From the NCBI RefSeq assembly GCF_003217095.1, contig NZ_QJSR01000001.1:844009-908008 (forward strand): a stretch of 64,000 nt of DNA. Direction: 5' to 3'. Position 1 is the stretch's first letter. The number at the start of each line of letters is the position of its first letter. Under the pieces are notes generated by a model. That model searched no databases and was not told the origin of the DNA. It worked only from the letters and a program-made list of their open reading frames with translations. A program made the translations under genes and the position numbers. Positions 8,866 through 17,330 of this stretch are shown piece by piece. This stretch comes from Rhizobium sp. PP-CC-3A-592 (lineage in GTDB: Bacteria; Pseudomonadota; Alphaproteobacteria; Rhizobiales; Rhizobiaceae).

Positions 8866-8910
8866 GGCTTGCGGATGGTGGTGTGGGTTCGGCGTCAGCA
8901 TCTGTGGCTC

Positions 8911-9050
8911 GCCCCTCATCCGGCTGCCGCCACCTTCTCCCCGCGTGCGGGGCGAAGGGACTTGAGGCACCGGGCTACCTCCCTCGAAAGCGTCGAGTGG
9001 GGCACGTCCCCTCGCCCCGCAGGCGGGGAGAGGGTGAGGGTGAGGGGCAG
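8911..9050. repeat. Dispersed inverted repeat (REP-like family), copy A
   Basis: It starts CCCCTCATCCGGCTGCCGCC and ends in the inverted motif AGGGTGAGGGTGAGGGG. Two inner palindromes of the form CCCCGC-N-GCGGGG are present. Related copies occur at 34317-34456 (opposite orientation) and 63301-63473. It fills most of the non-coding gap between the LysE gene and atpF. Confidence 0.7.
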
Positions 9051-9083
9051 CCTCGACGCGAGGCCTTGCTGGTCGGGCAGACG

Positions 9084-9110
9084 AAAAAGGCCGGCACGAT
9101 GGCCAGCCTT
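9084..9110 (-). terminator. Rho-independent terminator of the F0 operon
   Basis: On the minus strand the hairpin AGGCTGGC-loop-GCCGGCCT (one G-T wobble) is followed by TTTT. It lies about 105 bases past the atpF stop codon, which is a reasonable end for the atpI-B-E-F'-F transcript. Confidence 0.65.
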
Positions 9111-9215
9111 TCGATCGTTTCAATGCGACTTACCGGATGTCCACTCGCCTTGCGGCGTATCCGACATTCGGGCACCCAAAACCCTCGATGAAGGGGCTTC
9201 GGTGCCGGTAACGCC

Positions 9216-9707
9216 TCAGTTGAGGCGCGTCTTGACCTCGTTGACCGAGCTGGCGAAGAGGGCCTGCTGGGTCGAGGCGTCGGCCTTGGCGGTGATGACG
9301 CGTTCGGCGGCGGCGATGGCGATATCCACGGCCGTGGCGCGGACGGCGTTGATGGCGTCGGTTTCGGCCTGGCGGATCTTCTGTTCCGACAGCGTGGTGC
9401 GGCGGGCGACGAATTCTTCCGTCTTCAGCTTGGCATCGGCGGTCAGGGCTTCGGCTTCGCGCTCGGCGGCTGCCACGATGTGGGCGGCTTCCGCTTCGGC
9501 TTCCTTACGCTTCTGCTGGTATTCCACCAGCAGGGCCTGGGCTTCTTCCCGCAGGCGCTTGGCTTCGGCCAGCTCGTTGCGAATGCGCGTCGCGCGCTCG
9601 TCGAGCTGCTTGCCCATCATGCCGGGTACCTTGAGGTACACGATAAGAGCCAGGAAAAGAACGAGGCCGACGGTGGCCCAGAATGTCGCCAGAGAGGTCA
9701 AATCCAT
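9216..9707 (-). CDS. atpF: F0F1 ATP synthase subunit b
   Basis: Subunit b forms the peripheral stalk that links the membrane F0 rotor housing to F1. The 163-residue protein has one N-terminal membrane helix (WATVGLVLFLALIVYLKV) and then a long charged coiled coil rich in Ala, Glu, Lys and Arg, as expected. It is the last gene of the operon, 12 bases after the b' gene. Alphaproteobacteria carry both b and b'. This copy has the shorter N-terminus and is the b form. Confidence 0.95.
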   Translation of the reverse strand: MDLTSLATFWATVGLVLFLALIVYLKVPGMMGKQLDERATRIRNELAEAKRLREEAQALLVEYQQKRKEAEAEAAHIVAAAEREAEALTADAKLKTEEFVARRTTLSEQKIRQAETDAINAVRATAVDIAIAAAERVITAKADASTQQALFASSVNEVKTRLN

Positions 9708-9719
9708 CTGTCTTCTCCC

Positions 9720-10328
9720 TTACTCTGCCGCAGCCTTGACGGCGGATGCGATTTCGGTGCGCGGCACATCGCGGCCGAGCAGCTGCTCGACGATGGCGGA
9801 CGCGGTTTCCTCGGCGATGGCGCCGACATCGGCAAGCGCGCTCGCCTTGATGTCCGCGATGCGGCTTTCGGCGGCGACGATCTTGTCGTTCAGGGCGGCC
9901 TCGATGGCAGCGCGGTCGGCAGCAGCCTTCACCTTGGCCGCCTCACGGGCGCTGGCGGCGATGGCGTTACCCTTGGCGCGGGCGGCGGCCAGCTCCTGCT
10001 CGTAGGACGCGATGGCGGCGTCGGCTTCGGCCTTGGAGCGCGAGGCGGCGTCGAGATCGCGGGCGATGGCATCATGGCGCTCGCCAAGAATAGCGGCAAT
10101 CCGCGGCATGATCACCTTCTGCATCAGCAGATAGAACAGGCCGAACGTGATCGCCAGCCACACGAGCTGCGATGCGAATGTCGATTGGTCGAAAGGCGGA
10201 AACACGCCGGAGCCGTGGCCGCCTTCTGATGCGACACCGGTCTCGGTGTGCACGTCGCCAGGCGCGGCATGGGGTGTCTCGCCCTCGGGAGGTGTGGTTG
10301 ACTGGGCATAGGCCGCGGTCACGAACAT
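9720..10328 (-). CDS. atpF': F0F1 ATP synthase subunit b'
   Basis: The second peripheral-stalk subunit, found in photosynthetic and alphaproteobacterial ATP synthases, where b and b' form a heterodimer. The N-terminus (MFVTAAYAQ) is followed by a variable His/Gly-rich stretch, then a membrane helix ([18 protein letters not shown]) and a long Ala-rich coiled coil. The frame opens upstream at a TTG, and an ATG lies at 10334, but only the ATG at 10328 is 6 bases from CTGGAG and gives the familiar N-terminus. About 120 bases separate it from atpE. Confidence 0.93.
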   Translation of the reverse strand: MFVTAAYAQSTTPPEGETPHAAPGDVHTETGVASEGGHGSGVFPPFDQSTFASQLVWLAITFGLFYLLMQKVIMPRIAAILGERHDAIARDLDAASRSKAEADAAIASYEQELAAARAKGNAIAASAREAAKVKAAADRAAIEAALNDKIVAAESRIADIKASALADVGAIAEETASAIVEQLLGRDVPRTEIASAVKAAAE

Positions 10329-10452
10329 GCTCATCTCCAGGGGCAACTCAAAAGGCCACGCTCATATCCCCCTCGATACGCGAGAAAGAATGGCGGCACT
10401 GTAAAAGGATGACGGGCCGCGATGGTGTCGCGGCCCGGCGAGCTCGACCGTC

Positions 10453-10680
10453 TTAGACGGCGAACAGGAGGAGCAGAGCTACGAGCAGCGAGAAGATGCC
10501 CAGAGCTTCCGTAACGGCGAAGCCGAATACGAGGCGGCCGAACTGGCTGTCGGCTGCCGACGGGTTGCGAAGTGCGCCCGAAAGGTAGCTGCCGAAGATG
10601 TTGCCGAGGCCGAGAGCCGTGCCGGCCATGCCGAGGCATGCCAGACCCGCGCCGATGTACTTTGCTGCTTCCGCTTCCAT
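10453..10680 (-). CDS. atpE: F0F1 ATP synthase subunit c
   Basis: The 75-residue proteolipid that forms the rotating c-ring. It has two membrane helices with the polar loop RNPSAAD between them. The proton-carrying carboxylate is Glu58 in the segment FAVTEALGIF. The length and glycine-rich first helix (GAGLACLGMAGTALGLG) are typical. It lies between atpB and atpF' in the usual order of alphaproteobacterial F0 operons. Confidence 0.97.
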   Translation of the reverse strand: MEAEAAKYIGAGLACLGMAGTALGLGNIFGSYLSGALRNPSAADSQFGRLVFGFAVTEALGIFSLLVALLLLFAV

Positions 10681-10759
10681 GTTGATCTCCTTGAGAAGGG
10701 TTGTTGCGGCTTTTCTTGGCAGGCGCGACGGTGGTTTGCCGGCCTGCGTGACTTATTCC

Positions 10760-11521
10760 TCAGTGACCGCCCGGATGGACCGCGTCGTTCAGGTACATGC
10801 AGGTGAGTACCGCGAAGACGTAGGCCTGAAGGAAGGCGACGAGGAATTCGAGACCCGTGAGCGCCACGGTCATGATGAGAGGCAGGATGGCGCCGCCGAT
10901 GCCGAGCGCACCCATGGTGCCGAGCGATGCGACGAAGCCTGCGAAGACCTTCAGCGTGATGTGTCCGGCCAGCATGTTGGCGAAGAGACGGACCGACAGG
11001 CTGATGGGGCGCGACAGGAACGAGATGATTTCGATGGCGACGACCAGCGGCAGCAGGATGCCGGGAACGCCGGAGGGCACGAAGACCTTCAGGAAGCCGA
11101 AGCCGTGCTTGTAGAAACCGTAAACCAGCACCGTGCCGATGACGAAGAGCGCCAGCGCGAAGGTGACGATGATCTGGCTGGTGATGGTGAAGAAGTAAGG
11201 CACCATGCCCAGCAGGTTTGCCGTCAGGATGAACATGAACAGCGAGAAGACCATCGGGAAGAAGTGCATGCCGTGGCTGCCGGCGCCTTCGCGCAGCATC
11301 GAGGCGATGAATTCGTAGGACAGTTCCGACACCGACTGCATGCGGCCGGGAACGACCGAGCGCGGCGTGGTGGTGAAATAGAGGAAGCCGATCGCCACGA
11401 CCAGCGTCGCGACCATGAACAGGGATGCGTTGGTGAAGGAGAGATTCAGGCCGCCGATATGGATCGGCACGATCTCGTTGATCATAAACTGGTGGGTCGG
11501 ATCTACCTTATCGCCTGCCAC
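10760..11521 (-). CDS. atpB: F0F1 ATP synthase subunit a
   Basis: The membrane subunit that provides the proton half-channels to the c-ring. The 253-residue protein has five to six membrane helices. The essential arginine sits in the fourth-helix segment [14 protein letters not shown], and the last helix contains the polar residues of the exit channel ([15 protein letters not shown]). The start is GTG at 11521, preceded by AAAGAGA. It gives an N-terminus ([12 protein letters not shown]) ending in the DPTHQF segment usual for rhizobial subunit a. It lies 57 bases after atpI. Confidence 0.95.
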   Translation of the reverse strand: MAGDKVDPTHQFMINEIVPIHIGGLNLSFTNASLFMVATLVVAIGFLYFTTTPRSVVPGRMQSVSELSYEFIASMLREGAGSHGMHFFPMVFSLFMFILTANLLGMVPYFFTITSQIIVTFALALFVIGTVLVYGFYKHGFGFLKVFVPSGVPGILLPLVVAIEIISFLSRPISLSVRLFANMLAGHITLKVFAGFVASLGTMGALGIGGAILPLIMTVALTGLEFLVAFLQAYVFAVLTCMYLNDAVHPGGH

Positions 11522-11578
11522 TGTCGTTCTCTTTCGCTCTCAGCCGCTTGAAGCGGTTGTTTCCCGTTGCCGCACCTG

Positions 11579-11974
11579 TCAGGCGCCGCCATCCTTGTTG
11601 TCGTCGCCGGCACCGCCCTGTCCCTGCCCCGGATTATAGGGGGCACTGCGATCGGCCGGATGGGGCGAAGCCACCATACCTGCAGATCGCATGACGTTCA
11701 GCACGCCGGCGCAAAAGCCGAGGAGGAGAAGCACGATCATCCCCCAGGGCGCTGTACCCGCAAAAGTATCCAGAAGATAGCCCAGAAGCGCCCCGACAAT
11801 GACGGCCGCCACGAATTCGCTCGAAAGCTTGATCGCGACTTGATAGCCCTTGCGGTTGCTGGCAGCCCTCGCCTCGTCCGCCGCGTCGCGGCTGTCATTG
11901 CCGCGCCGTTCCGACAGTTGAGCATCGAGGCGTTTGCGCCGTTCCTCCAGACCTTCGTTCCGGTCGTCCGTCAT
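11579..11974 (-). CDS. atpI: ATP synthase protein I (AtpI/AtpQ-type)
   Basis: A 131-residue accessory protein encoded first in the F0 operon. It assists c-ring assembly and magnesium supply in other bacteria. Two membrane helices are visible (VAAVIVGALLGYLLD and WGMIVLLLLGFCAGVLNV) after a charged N-terminus. The C-terminus is Gly/Asp-rich. The reading frame extends far upstream, but the ATG at 11974 follows GGGGGAGGGG by a few bases and yields the normal length. A good promoter lies about 100 bases upstream. Confidence 0.92.
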   Translation of the reverse strand: MTDDRNEGLEERRKRLDAQLSERRGNDSRDAADEARAASNRKGYQVAIKLSSEFVAAVIVGALLGYLLDTFAGTAPWGMIVLLLLGFCAGVLNVMRSAGMVASPHPADRSAPYNPGQGQGGAGDDNKDGGA

Positions 11975-12074
11975 GTGGCCCCTCCCCCGCATCTCCGACC
12001 CCACCGATAAACCATGGGAGCGGTCACACAAAGGCCCGATTTGAAGCCACTCTGGCCCGTTTGAAGTCGGCCGC

Positions 12075-12103
12075 ACCATAGTTTTGGCGCCGCGCATAGT
12101 CAA
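12075..12103 (-). promoter_or_regulatory. Putative sigma70 promoter of the F0 ATP synthase operon
   Basis: Read on the minus strand, TTGACT (12098-12103) and TATGGT (12075-12080) are separated by 17 bases. The inferred start lies near 12068, which gives a leader of about 95 bases before atpI. Confidence 0.55.
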
Positions 12104-12304
12104 GGCGAAGACACGCCTTGGTGGACGACAATATTCGACTGACAAATCAACGAGTTGTGATCGAAAATTCCGCGCCTGGCGGAATCTGTCCCCAGCTGTT
12201 GCAGGGAATGGCCGTCTGCCCACGGGCAGTGAGGAGACCGCCGGGGCAGACGCGCCGTTCTCAACAGCGATTCCGGGCGATGCGGCGCGGTGGGCGATTC
12301 TCAA

Positions 12305-12336
12305 GCCCTGTGCGCGGCAGGCCCTGTGCGCGGCAG
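12305..12336. repeat. Perfect 16-base tandem duplication
   Basis: GCCCTGTGCGCGGCAG is present twice without a gap (12305-12320 and 12321-12336), just past the stop codon of the hydrolase gene. It is probably a slippage product. Confidence 0.8.
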
Positions 12337-12349
12337 ATCATGGGCGCGG

Positions 12350-13543
12350 TCAGCTCCAGCCGCCGCCATAGGTGCGGTAGAAGATGTGCTTGCCGATCTG
12401 GGTCACTCGTTTCATCGTCGGACCCCAGTCGGGGCGGACATAGGTCGCGTGGTAATGCGTGGCGGAGCCGACTTCGGGCAGCCAGATCTTGCCGGCGGTG
12501 ACGGCCAACGCGATTTCCTTGGCGGTCTGCCAATGGGCCGGTGACCAGACGATATCCGGGATGCGGTCGCAGGCAAACGAGAACTGGCAGCGATTGTAGA
12601 GCGCCTTGTTCTGGTAGACGACGCCGCAGATGGAGCCGGGATAGGACGGGTTGCGCACGCGGTTGAGGATGACCTGCGCGACGGCGGCCTGTCCCTTCAC
12701 CGATTCGCCGCGGGATTCGAAATAGATGCCGGCCGTCAGGCATTTCTGCTCGGCCTCGCTGAAGGCGTCGGCCGGCAGCGGATTGGCGGCCCAGGCGTGA
12801 TCCTCGGGCGAAATATCGGGGATGAAGCGTCCGCTGGCCGTGTCGTCCTTCAGGATCGAGTCGAAGGGCGATTCGCGGGCGTAATCAGGAGCGGCTGGTG
12901 CATAGGCGGTGGCCAGAATATCGGCGCGGTTGTTGGTGACGAGGCTCGCGATCATCGGCGACATGGTGTCGTCGCGCTTCGGCGGCGCCTTTTTGTAGAA
13001 GGCCATGGCGATCTCGATTTCCTGGCCGCGGATCTTCGGCCGGGCGAAGACCATGCGCTCCTGCGTGTCGAACAGCGGCTGCGTCAGCGCGCTGGTGCGC
13101 TGCAGGATGGAGCCGGCCGAGAAATCCTTCGGCGGCGTGACCGGCGCGACGGTGACGATGCGGCCCTTCTTGTCCTTGCGGTTGACGCGCTCTTCGTCGG
13201 TGCGCGGATCGGACTGCTTGTCGGCGGAGGCGAGCGAAACCTTGCCCCCATCCGGCAGCGTTATGCCGGCGCCGTCACCGAGCGCCGCCGTGGTGATCGG
13301 ATCGTTGAAGACCATCTCCGCCTCGTGCAGGGAGCCGGCCGGCGACGCCGTCATATGCATCCGCCACCGCTCGCCGCCCCGGTTGATGCCGGAGATGAAC
13401 GTCGCGAGGTCGGCATGGGCCGAGACGCTGGGGAAGCCGACGAAGAGGCCGAGGGCGACGAGGAGCGGCGTGGACCAGCGCCGGGAAGGGCTTGGCGAAG
13501 CGGATGCCGAAGACCGGCCCTTGGAACGAACTCTCTGACGCAC
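12350..13543 (-). CDS. Cell wall hydrolase (SleB/Hydrolase_2 family)
   Basis: The C-terminal 130 residues match the SleB/CwlJ-type hydrolase domain, which acts on peptidoglycan. Its hallmark is the segment ECLTAGIYFESRGE (here EQKCLTAGIYFESRGE) with the catalytic Glu, followed by AVAQVILNRVRNPSYPGSICGVVYQ and TYGGGWS at the end. An N-terminal hydrophobic stretch (LLVALGLFVGFPSVSAHA) directs export. The reading frame continues far upstream into a repeat element. The GTG at 13543 has GGAG 6 bases before it and gives a 397-residue protein with the signal sequence near residue 25, so it was chosen. The middle region is a spacer without recognisable domains. In non-sporulating alphaproteobacteria such proteins probably remodel the cell wall. 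Confidence 0.85.
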   Translation of the reverse strand: MRQRVRSKGRSSASASPSPSRRWSTPLLVALGLFVGFPSVSAHADLATFISGINRGGERWRMHMTASPAGSLHEAEMVFNDPITTAALGDGAGITLPDGGKVSLASADKQSDPRTDEERVNRKDKKGRIVTVAPVTPPKDFSAGSILQRTSALTQPLFDTQERMVFARPKIRGQEIEIAMAFYKKAPPKRDDTMSPMIASLVTNNRADILATAYAPAAPDYARESPFDSILKDDTASGRFIPDISPEDHAWAANPLPADAFSEAEQKCLTAGIYFESRGESVKGQAAVAQVILNRVRNPSYPGSICGVVYQNKALYNRCQFSFACDRIPDIVWSPAHWQTAKEIALAVTAGKIWLPEVGSATHYHATYVRPDWGPTMKRVTQIGKHIFYRTYGGGWS

Positions 13544-13706
13544 CGGCAACTCCACGCCCACTCTGGCAACGCACACGCGCAAGACCGCCTGCCCGGCCGA
13601 GCGGATCGGCCGGAACGCGTTTTTCCGCGAACATCCAACGAAATTGCAGGTTTGGCGCGATTCATCCGAAGCGTTACCGGGTGCCTGCTCTACGGGTGAC
13701 AATGAA

Positions 13707-13722
13707 GCATTAACCTTAATGC
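13707..13722. promoter_or_regulatory. Palindrome with CtrA-like half-sites upstream of the hydrolase gene
   Basis: GCATTAA-CC-TTAATGC is a perfect inverted repeat about 165 bases upstream of the hydrolase start. It contains TTAACC, and TTAA-N7-TAAA follows, both close to but not matching the CtrA consensus. It may be a cell-cycle operator, and the support is weak. Confidence 0.3.
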
Positions 13723-13773
13723 GGGGTAAATGCGGCGTGACGGATGGGGGGTAGCCAAAGAGGAGAAAAGGAA

Positions 13774-13940
13774 GGAAGGCCCTCTCTGGCTTGCCAGCCA
13801 TCTCGTCCACAAGGGGGAGAAAACTTGGGGCGGGCCGCTCGCTCCGACCGCAAACTTTGAAGACTCGAGCTGAGGGCGTCCGGCGAGTCTTCTCCCCCCT
13901 TGTGGGGGAGATGGCCGGCAGGCCAGAGAGGGTTTTTCTT
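13774..13940. repeat. RIME-like intergenic mosaic element, copy 2
   Basis: Arms at 13774-13825 and 13884-13940 are inverted copies built on CCCTCTCTGGC, AGCCATCTC and CACAAGGGGGAGAA. They match the arms of the element at 5127-5290 at most positions. It fills the gap between kup and the hydrolase gene. Confidence 0.75.
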
Positions 13941-13960
13941 CTTCCCTCCCCCCACCACCT

Positions 13961-15952
13961 TCAGATGATCACATGCGACCCCAGCTCCACCACCCGGTTC
14001 GTCGGCAGGCGGAAGTAATCCGAGGGGTCGATGGCGGCGTTGGCCATGGCGATGAAGAGGCGGTCCTGCCATTCGGGCATGCCGGACTGGGCGTCGGGCA
14101 CCAGCTTGCGGCGGCCAAGGTAGAAGGAGGTCGACATGATGTCGAACTTCAGGCCGCTTTTGCGGAACAGGCCGAGGGTCTGGGAGACGTTCTGCGTTTC
14201 CATGAAGCCGAAGCGCATTTCGAGCAGGCTGAAACGGTCCGAGAGTTTTGTCGCGCTGACGCGGTGCTCCTTGGAGACGACCGGGGTGTTTGTCGTGCGG
14301 ATGGTCAAGATGAAGTTCTGCGCGTGCAGAACGTGATTGTGCTTGATGTTGTGCAGGAGGGCGGCGGGGGCGGATTCCGGGTCGCTCGTCAGGAAGATCG
14401 CGGTGCCGGGAACCTCCACGGGCGCATGCTCGCTCTTGCGCTCGATCGACTTGATGAAGGCGGCAAGCGGAATGTTGGTGTGGTGCGTCTTGTCCTGCAG
14501 GATCTTGGTGCCGCGCCGCCACGTCCACATGACCAGCACGAAGCTGGCGGCGATCATGACGGGGACGTAGCCGCCATCGTGGATCTTCAACAGGTTGGCG
14601 CCGAGGAAGACCGATTCGAGCGCCAGCAGCGGCATCAGGAGGCCGATGGCGAGCGCGAGCGGCCAACGCCAGCGCATGCGGACGAACTGGAAGGCGAGCA
14701 GCGTATCCACCACCATGGCGCCCGTGACCGAGATGCCATAGGCGGTGGCGAGCGATTCCGACGAGCCGAAGATGAAGACCAGCGCCATGACGCCGAACAT
14801 CAGAATGATGTTGACGTTGGGTACGTAGATCTGCCCGGTATTGGTTTCCGACGTGTGGAGGATCGCCATGCGCGGCAGGAAGCCGAGATTGATGGCCTGC
14901 CGGGTGAGCGAGAAGGCGCCGGTGATGACCGCCTGGGCGGCGATGATGGTGGCGGCCGTCGCAAGGATGACGATCGGCAGCAGCGCCCATTCCGGGAACA
15001 TCAGATAGAAGGGATCGGACATCGCCTCCGGGTGCTTCAGCACCATGGCGCCCTGCCCCAGATAGTTCAGCGCCAGCGCCGGGAAGACGAGGCACATCCA
15101 CGCGCCCTGGATCGGCCGGCGGCCGAAATGGCCGAGATCGGCATAGAGCGCCTCGGCACCGGTGACGGTGAGGAAGACGGCGCCGAGCACGACGATGCCG
15201 ACGAAGCCCGCATGGATGAGGAAGCGCACGGCGTGGTAGGGATTGAACGCGGCGAGGATGCCGTAATCGTCGTGGATATGGCTGAAGCCGATGACGGCGA
15301 GGACGACGAACCAGACCAGCATGATCGGCCCGAAGAACTTCGACACGGCCTCCGTGCCGCGCGACTGGACGGCAAACAGCGCTAGCAGGATGACCACCGA
15401 GATCGGCACGACGTAATCGCTGAAGGACGGCGCGACGAGCTTGAGGCCTTCGACGGCGGAGAGCACGGAGAGCGCCGGGGCGATGATCGCATCGCCCATG
15501 AAGAGCGCGGCGCCGGCGATGCCCATGAAGAAGAGATAAGTGGAGTGCCCGCGCGTGAACTTCATGAGAAGCGCCAGCAGCGACAGCGTGCCACCCTCCC
15601 CGTTATTGTCGGCGCGCAGCAGGAAGATGACGTATTTCAGCGTGACGATGATCGTCAGCGTCCAGATCATCAGCGAGACCAGGCCGATGATCTCCCCGCG
15701 CGTCACGCCATCCACGGCCACCGGGCGCAGGGCCTCGCGAAACGCATAGAGCGGGCTCGTGCCGATATCGCCGTAGACGACACCGATCGAGCCGATGGCG
15801 AGGCCGAGATAGCCCTTCTTGCCGCCATGCGCCTGATCGTGACCATGCCCATGTCCCTCTCCATGACCTTGGCCATGGAATTGCCCGGACGCCTGCCCGC
15901 TGCCGGTTGCCGTTCCCAAGCTCTCGGGAGCCTTGATATCCTTGTGCGCCAT
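13961..15952 (-). CDS. kup: KUP/HAK/KT family potassium transporter
   Basis: A 663-residue potassium uptake symporter of the inner membrane. The family signature [17 protein letters not shown] opens the first membrane helix, and [12 protein letters not shown] and [17 protein letters not shown] follow as expected. About 12 membrane helices precede a cytosolic C-terminal domain of about 160 residues. The cytosolic N-terminus is unusual in being extended and rich in His and Gly (residues about 26-43, [19 protein letters not shown]), a composition seen in metal-binding tails. The gene starts 18 bases after corA and is probably in one operon with it. Confidence 0.95.
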   Translation of the reverse strand: MAHKDIKAPESLGTATGSGQASGQFHGQGHGEGHGHGHDQAHGGKKGYLGLAIGSIGVVYGDIGTSPLYAFREALRPVAVDGVTRGEIIGLVSLMIWTLTIIVTLKYVIFLLRADNNGEGGTLSLLALLMKFTRGHSTYLFFMGIAGAALFMGDAIIAPALSVLSAVEGLKLVAPSFSDYVVPISVVILLALFAVQSRGTEAVSKFFGPIMLVWFVVLAVIGFSHIHDDYGILAAFNPYHAVRFLIHAGFVGIVVLGAVFLTVTGAEALYADLGHFGRRPIQGAWMCLVFPALALNYLGQGAMVLKHPEAMSDPFYLMFPEWALLPIVILATAATIIAAQAVITGAFSLTRQAINLGFLPRMAILHTSETNTGQIYVPNVNIILMFGVMALVFIFGSSESLATAYGISVTGAMVVDTLLAFQFVRMRWRWPLALAIGLLMPLLALESVFLGANLLKIHDGGYVPVMIAASFVLVMWTWRRGTKILQDKTHHTNIPLAAFIKSIERKSEHAPVEVPGTAIFLTSDPESAPAALLHNIKHNHVLHAQNFILTIRTTNTPVVSKEHRVSATKLSDRFSLLEMRFGFMETQNVSQTLGLFRKSGLKFDIMSTSFYLGRRKLVPDAQSGMPEWQDRLFIAMANAAIDPSDYFRLPTNRVVELGSHVII

Positions 15953-15970
15953 GAGAGATGATCCGGCTCG

Positions 15971-16948
15971 TCAGAGCCAGCCTTTCCAGCGGAAGATATA
16001 GAACGGGACGATGGCCGAGACCACCATGGCGATGAGCGCCATCGGATAGCCGTAGGTCCAGTGAAGTTCAGGCATGATCTCGAAGTTCATGCCGTAGAGC
16101 GAGGCGACCAGCGTCGGCGGCAGGAAGACCACCGAAGCGATGGAGAAGATCTTGATGATCGCGTTTTGCTCGACGCTGATGAGGCCGAGCGAGGCATCGA
16201 GAAGGAAGGTGATGTTGCCGAAGATGAAGGAGGCATGCTCCGTCAGCGACTGCACGTCGCGGCTGACGGTGCGGCAAAGCTCCTTGGCCTCGCGCGTCTC
16301 CTGCAGGGCGGGCACGGTGTAGAGGAAGGTCAGCACGCGGGAGAGCGAGGCGAGGCTGTCGCGGGTCTTGGCCACCAGCCGGTGATGCGAGGCGACATCG
16401 AGCAGCCGGGCTTCCAGATAATGCGGCGGGCGACGCTTGTTCTGGGTGCGATCGCCGAAGACCTGCTGGGACAGATTGTCGAGGCTGGCGACGGCGTGCT
16501 CCAGGATCTCGGCCGTGCGGTCGGAGATGGTCTCGAACAGGCGGGCGAGCATCATTGCGCCGTTGGAGCAGCCGCCGACGATGCGCGGCAGGCCGGCGCG
16601 GAAGAGATCGAATGCCTTCGGCTCGTCGTAGCGCACGGTGATGAGCTTGCCGCGCGCCAGCACGAAGGCGACGTCGGTGATGTCGGGATGGCCGCTATCG
16701 GCGCGACAGACGAGCGAGGCCGTCATGAACACGGCATCCGGCGTCGTGTACATGCGGCTCGACGGCTCGATGTCCTTGAGATCGTCGCGCGTGGGAATCT
16801 CGATCTGGAGAAAGCGCTCGATCAGGTGGTCCTCGGCACGATCCGGGCGCAGCATGTCGATCCAGACGATATCCTCAGGCATGGCCGCCGCCGGAGAGGC
16901 GGCGTCGATGACCATCGCCTCGCCCCGGGCGTCATAGACAGTGATCAT
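15971..16948 (-). CDS. corA: CorA family magnesium/divalent cation transporter
   Basis: A 325-residue CorA channel. The diagnostic GMN motif is at residues 286-288 in the segment YGMNFEIMPE, with a membrane helix on each side (SIASVVFLPPTLVASLY and MALIAMVVSAIVPFYIF) and a short basic C-terminus. The long cytosolic alpha/beta N-terminal domain is complete. The frame is open 104 codons upstream, but the ATG at 16948 gives the usual CorA length and an N-terminus (MITVYDARGE) typical of rhizobial members. Its neighbour kup is 18 bases downstream, so Mg2+ and K+ uptake appear to be co-expressed. Confidence 0.93.
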   Translation of the reverse strand: MITVYDARGEAMVIDAASPAAAMPEDIVWIDMLRPDRAEDHLIERFLQIEIPTRDDLKDIEPSSRMYTTPDAVFMTASLVCRADSGHPDITDVAFVLARGKLITVRYDEPKAFDLFRAGLPRIVGGCSNGAMMLARLFETISDRTAEILEHAVASLDNLSQQVFGDRTQNKRRPPHYLEARLLDVASHHRLVAKTRDSLASLSRVLTFLYTVPALQETREAKELCRTVSRDVQSLTEHASFIFGNITFLLDASLGLISVEQNAIIKIFSIASVVFLPPTLVASLYGMNFEIMPELHWTYGYPMALIAMVVSAIVPFYIFRWKGWL

Positions 16949-17330
16949 GGTGTGAACCTCGTGCCGCGGGCCGTGGTGACGCAGGGTCACGGGCGCATGC
17001 GGATCTATCCCTGGGAGTGAACGGCGAAAGGAACGGCTGAACTGTAAACCCTGACGAGCGGACCTGCGTTGACCAGACACGAGACCCCGGAACTGCGGCT
17101 GAAGCCTGCGCCTCGAGGACCGGCCAACCGCACCGGGATCGCGACCGACCGGCGTGCGGACAGGCATATGACGCAAGGTCCTTCCAAAATCAACCGTCAT
17201 CCGGTCCCCGCGCCATCCTTTAGCCACAGGACTTAACAGCCGCAGCTGAGAGAAAGTCAATCGGCATCGGTGCGGGACCGGCCGCCCTCCTGTCCGAAGA
17301 CGTCGGGCGCTGGTTCGGGGGGGTCTTCGC
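16949..17330. other. Non-coding gap between mrp and corA
   Basis: No supported gene lies here. A weak minus-strand promoter-like pair (TTGACT at 17255-17260 and GTTAAG 17 bases further on) could serve corA. No riboswitch fold such as the M-box was recognisable by eye. Confidence 0.5.

Larger units (their letters stand above)
11975..12349. other. Non-coding gap with the F0 operon leader and promoter
   Basis: This gap lies between the atpI start and the 3' end of the SleB-type gene, both minus strand. It holds the promoter at 12075-12103, about 95 bases of untranslated leader, and a 16-base tandem duplication at 12305-12336. No convincing gene was seen. Short frames here look like chance. Confidence 0.7.

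Noticed and set aside
8911..9050. Repeats that could be taken for a CRISPR array
   Set aside because: Copies are single, far apart and palindromic, with no regular spacers and no cas genes.
17020..17050. Cluster of GAAC motifs upstream of corA resembling a LexA site
   Set aside because: The spacings are 8 and 4 bases, not the 7 needed for the LexA box.
16949..17330. A magnesium riboswitch upstream of corA
   Set aside because: No M-box consensus or strong expression-platform terminator could be recognised in the leader region.
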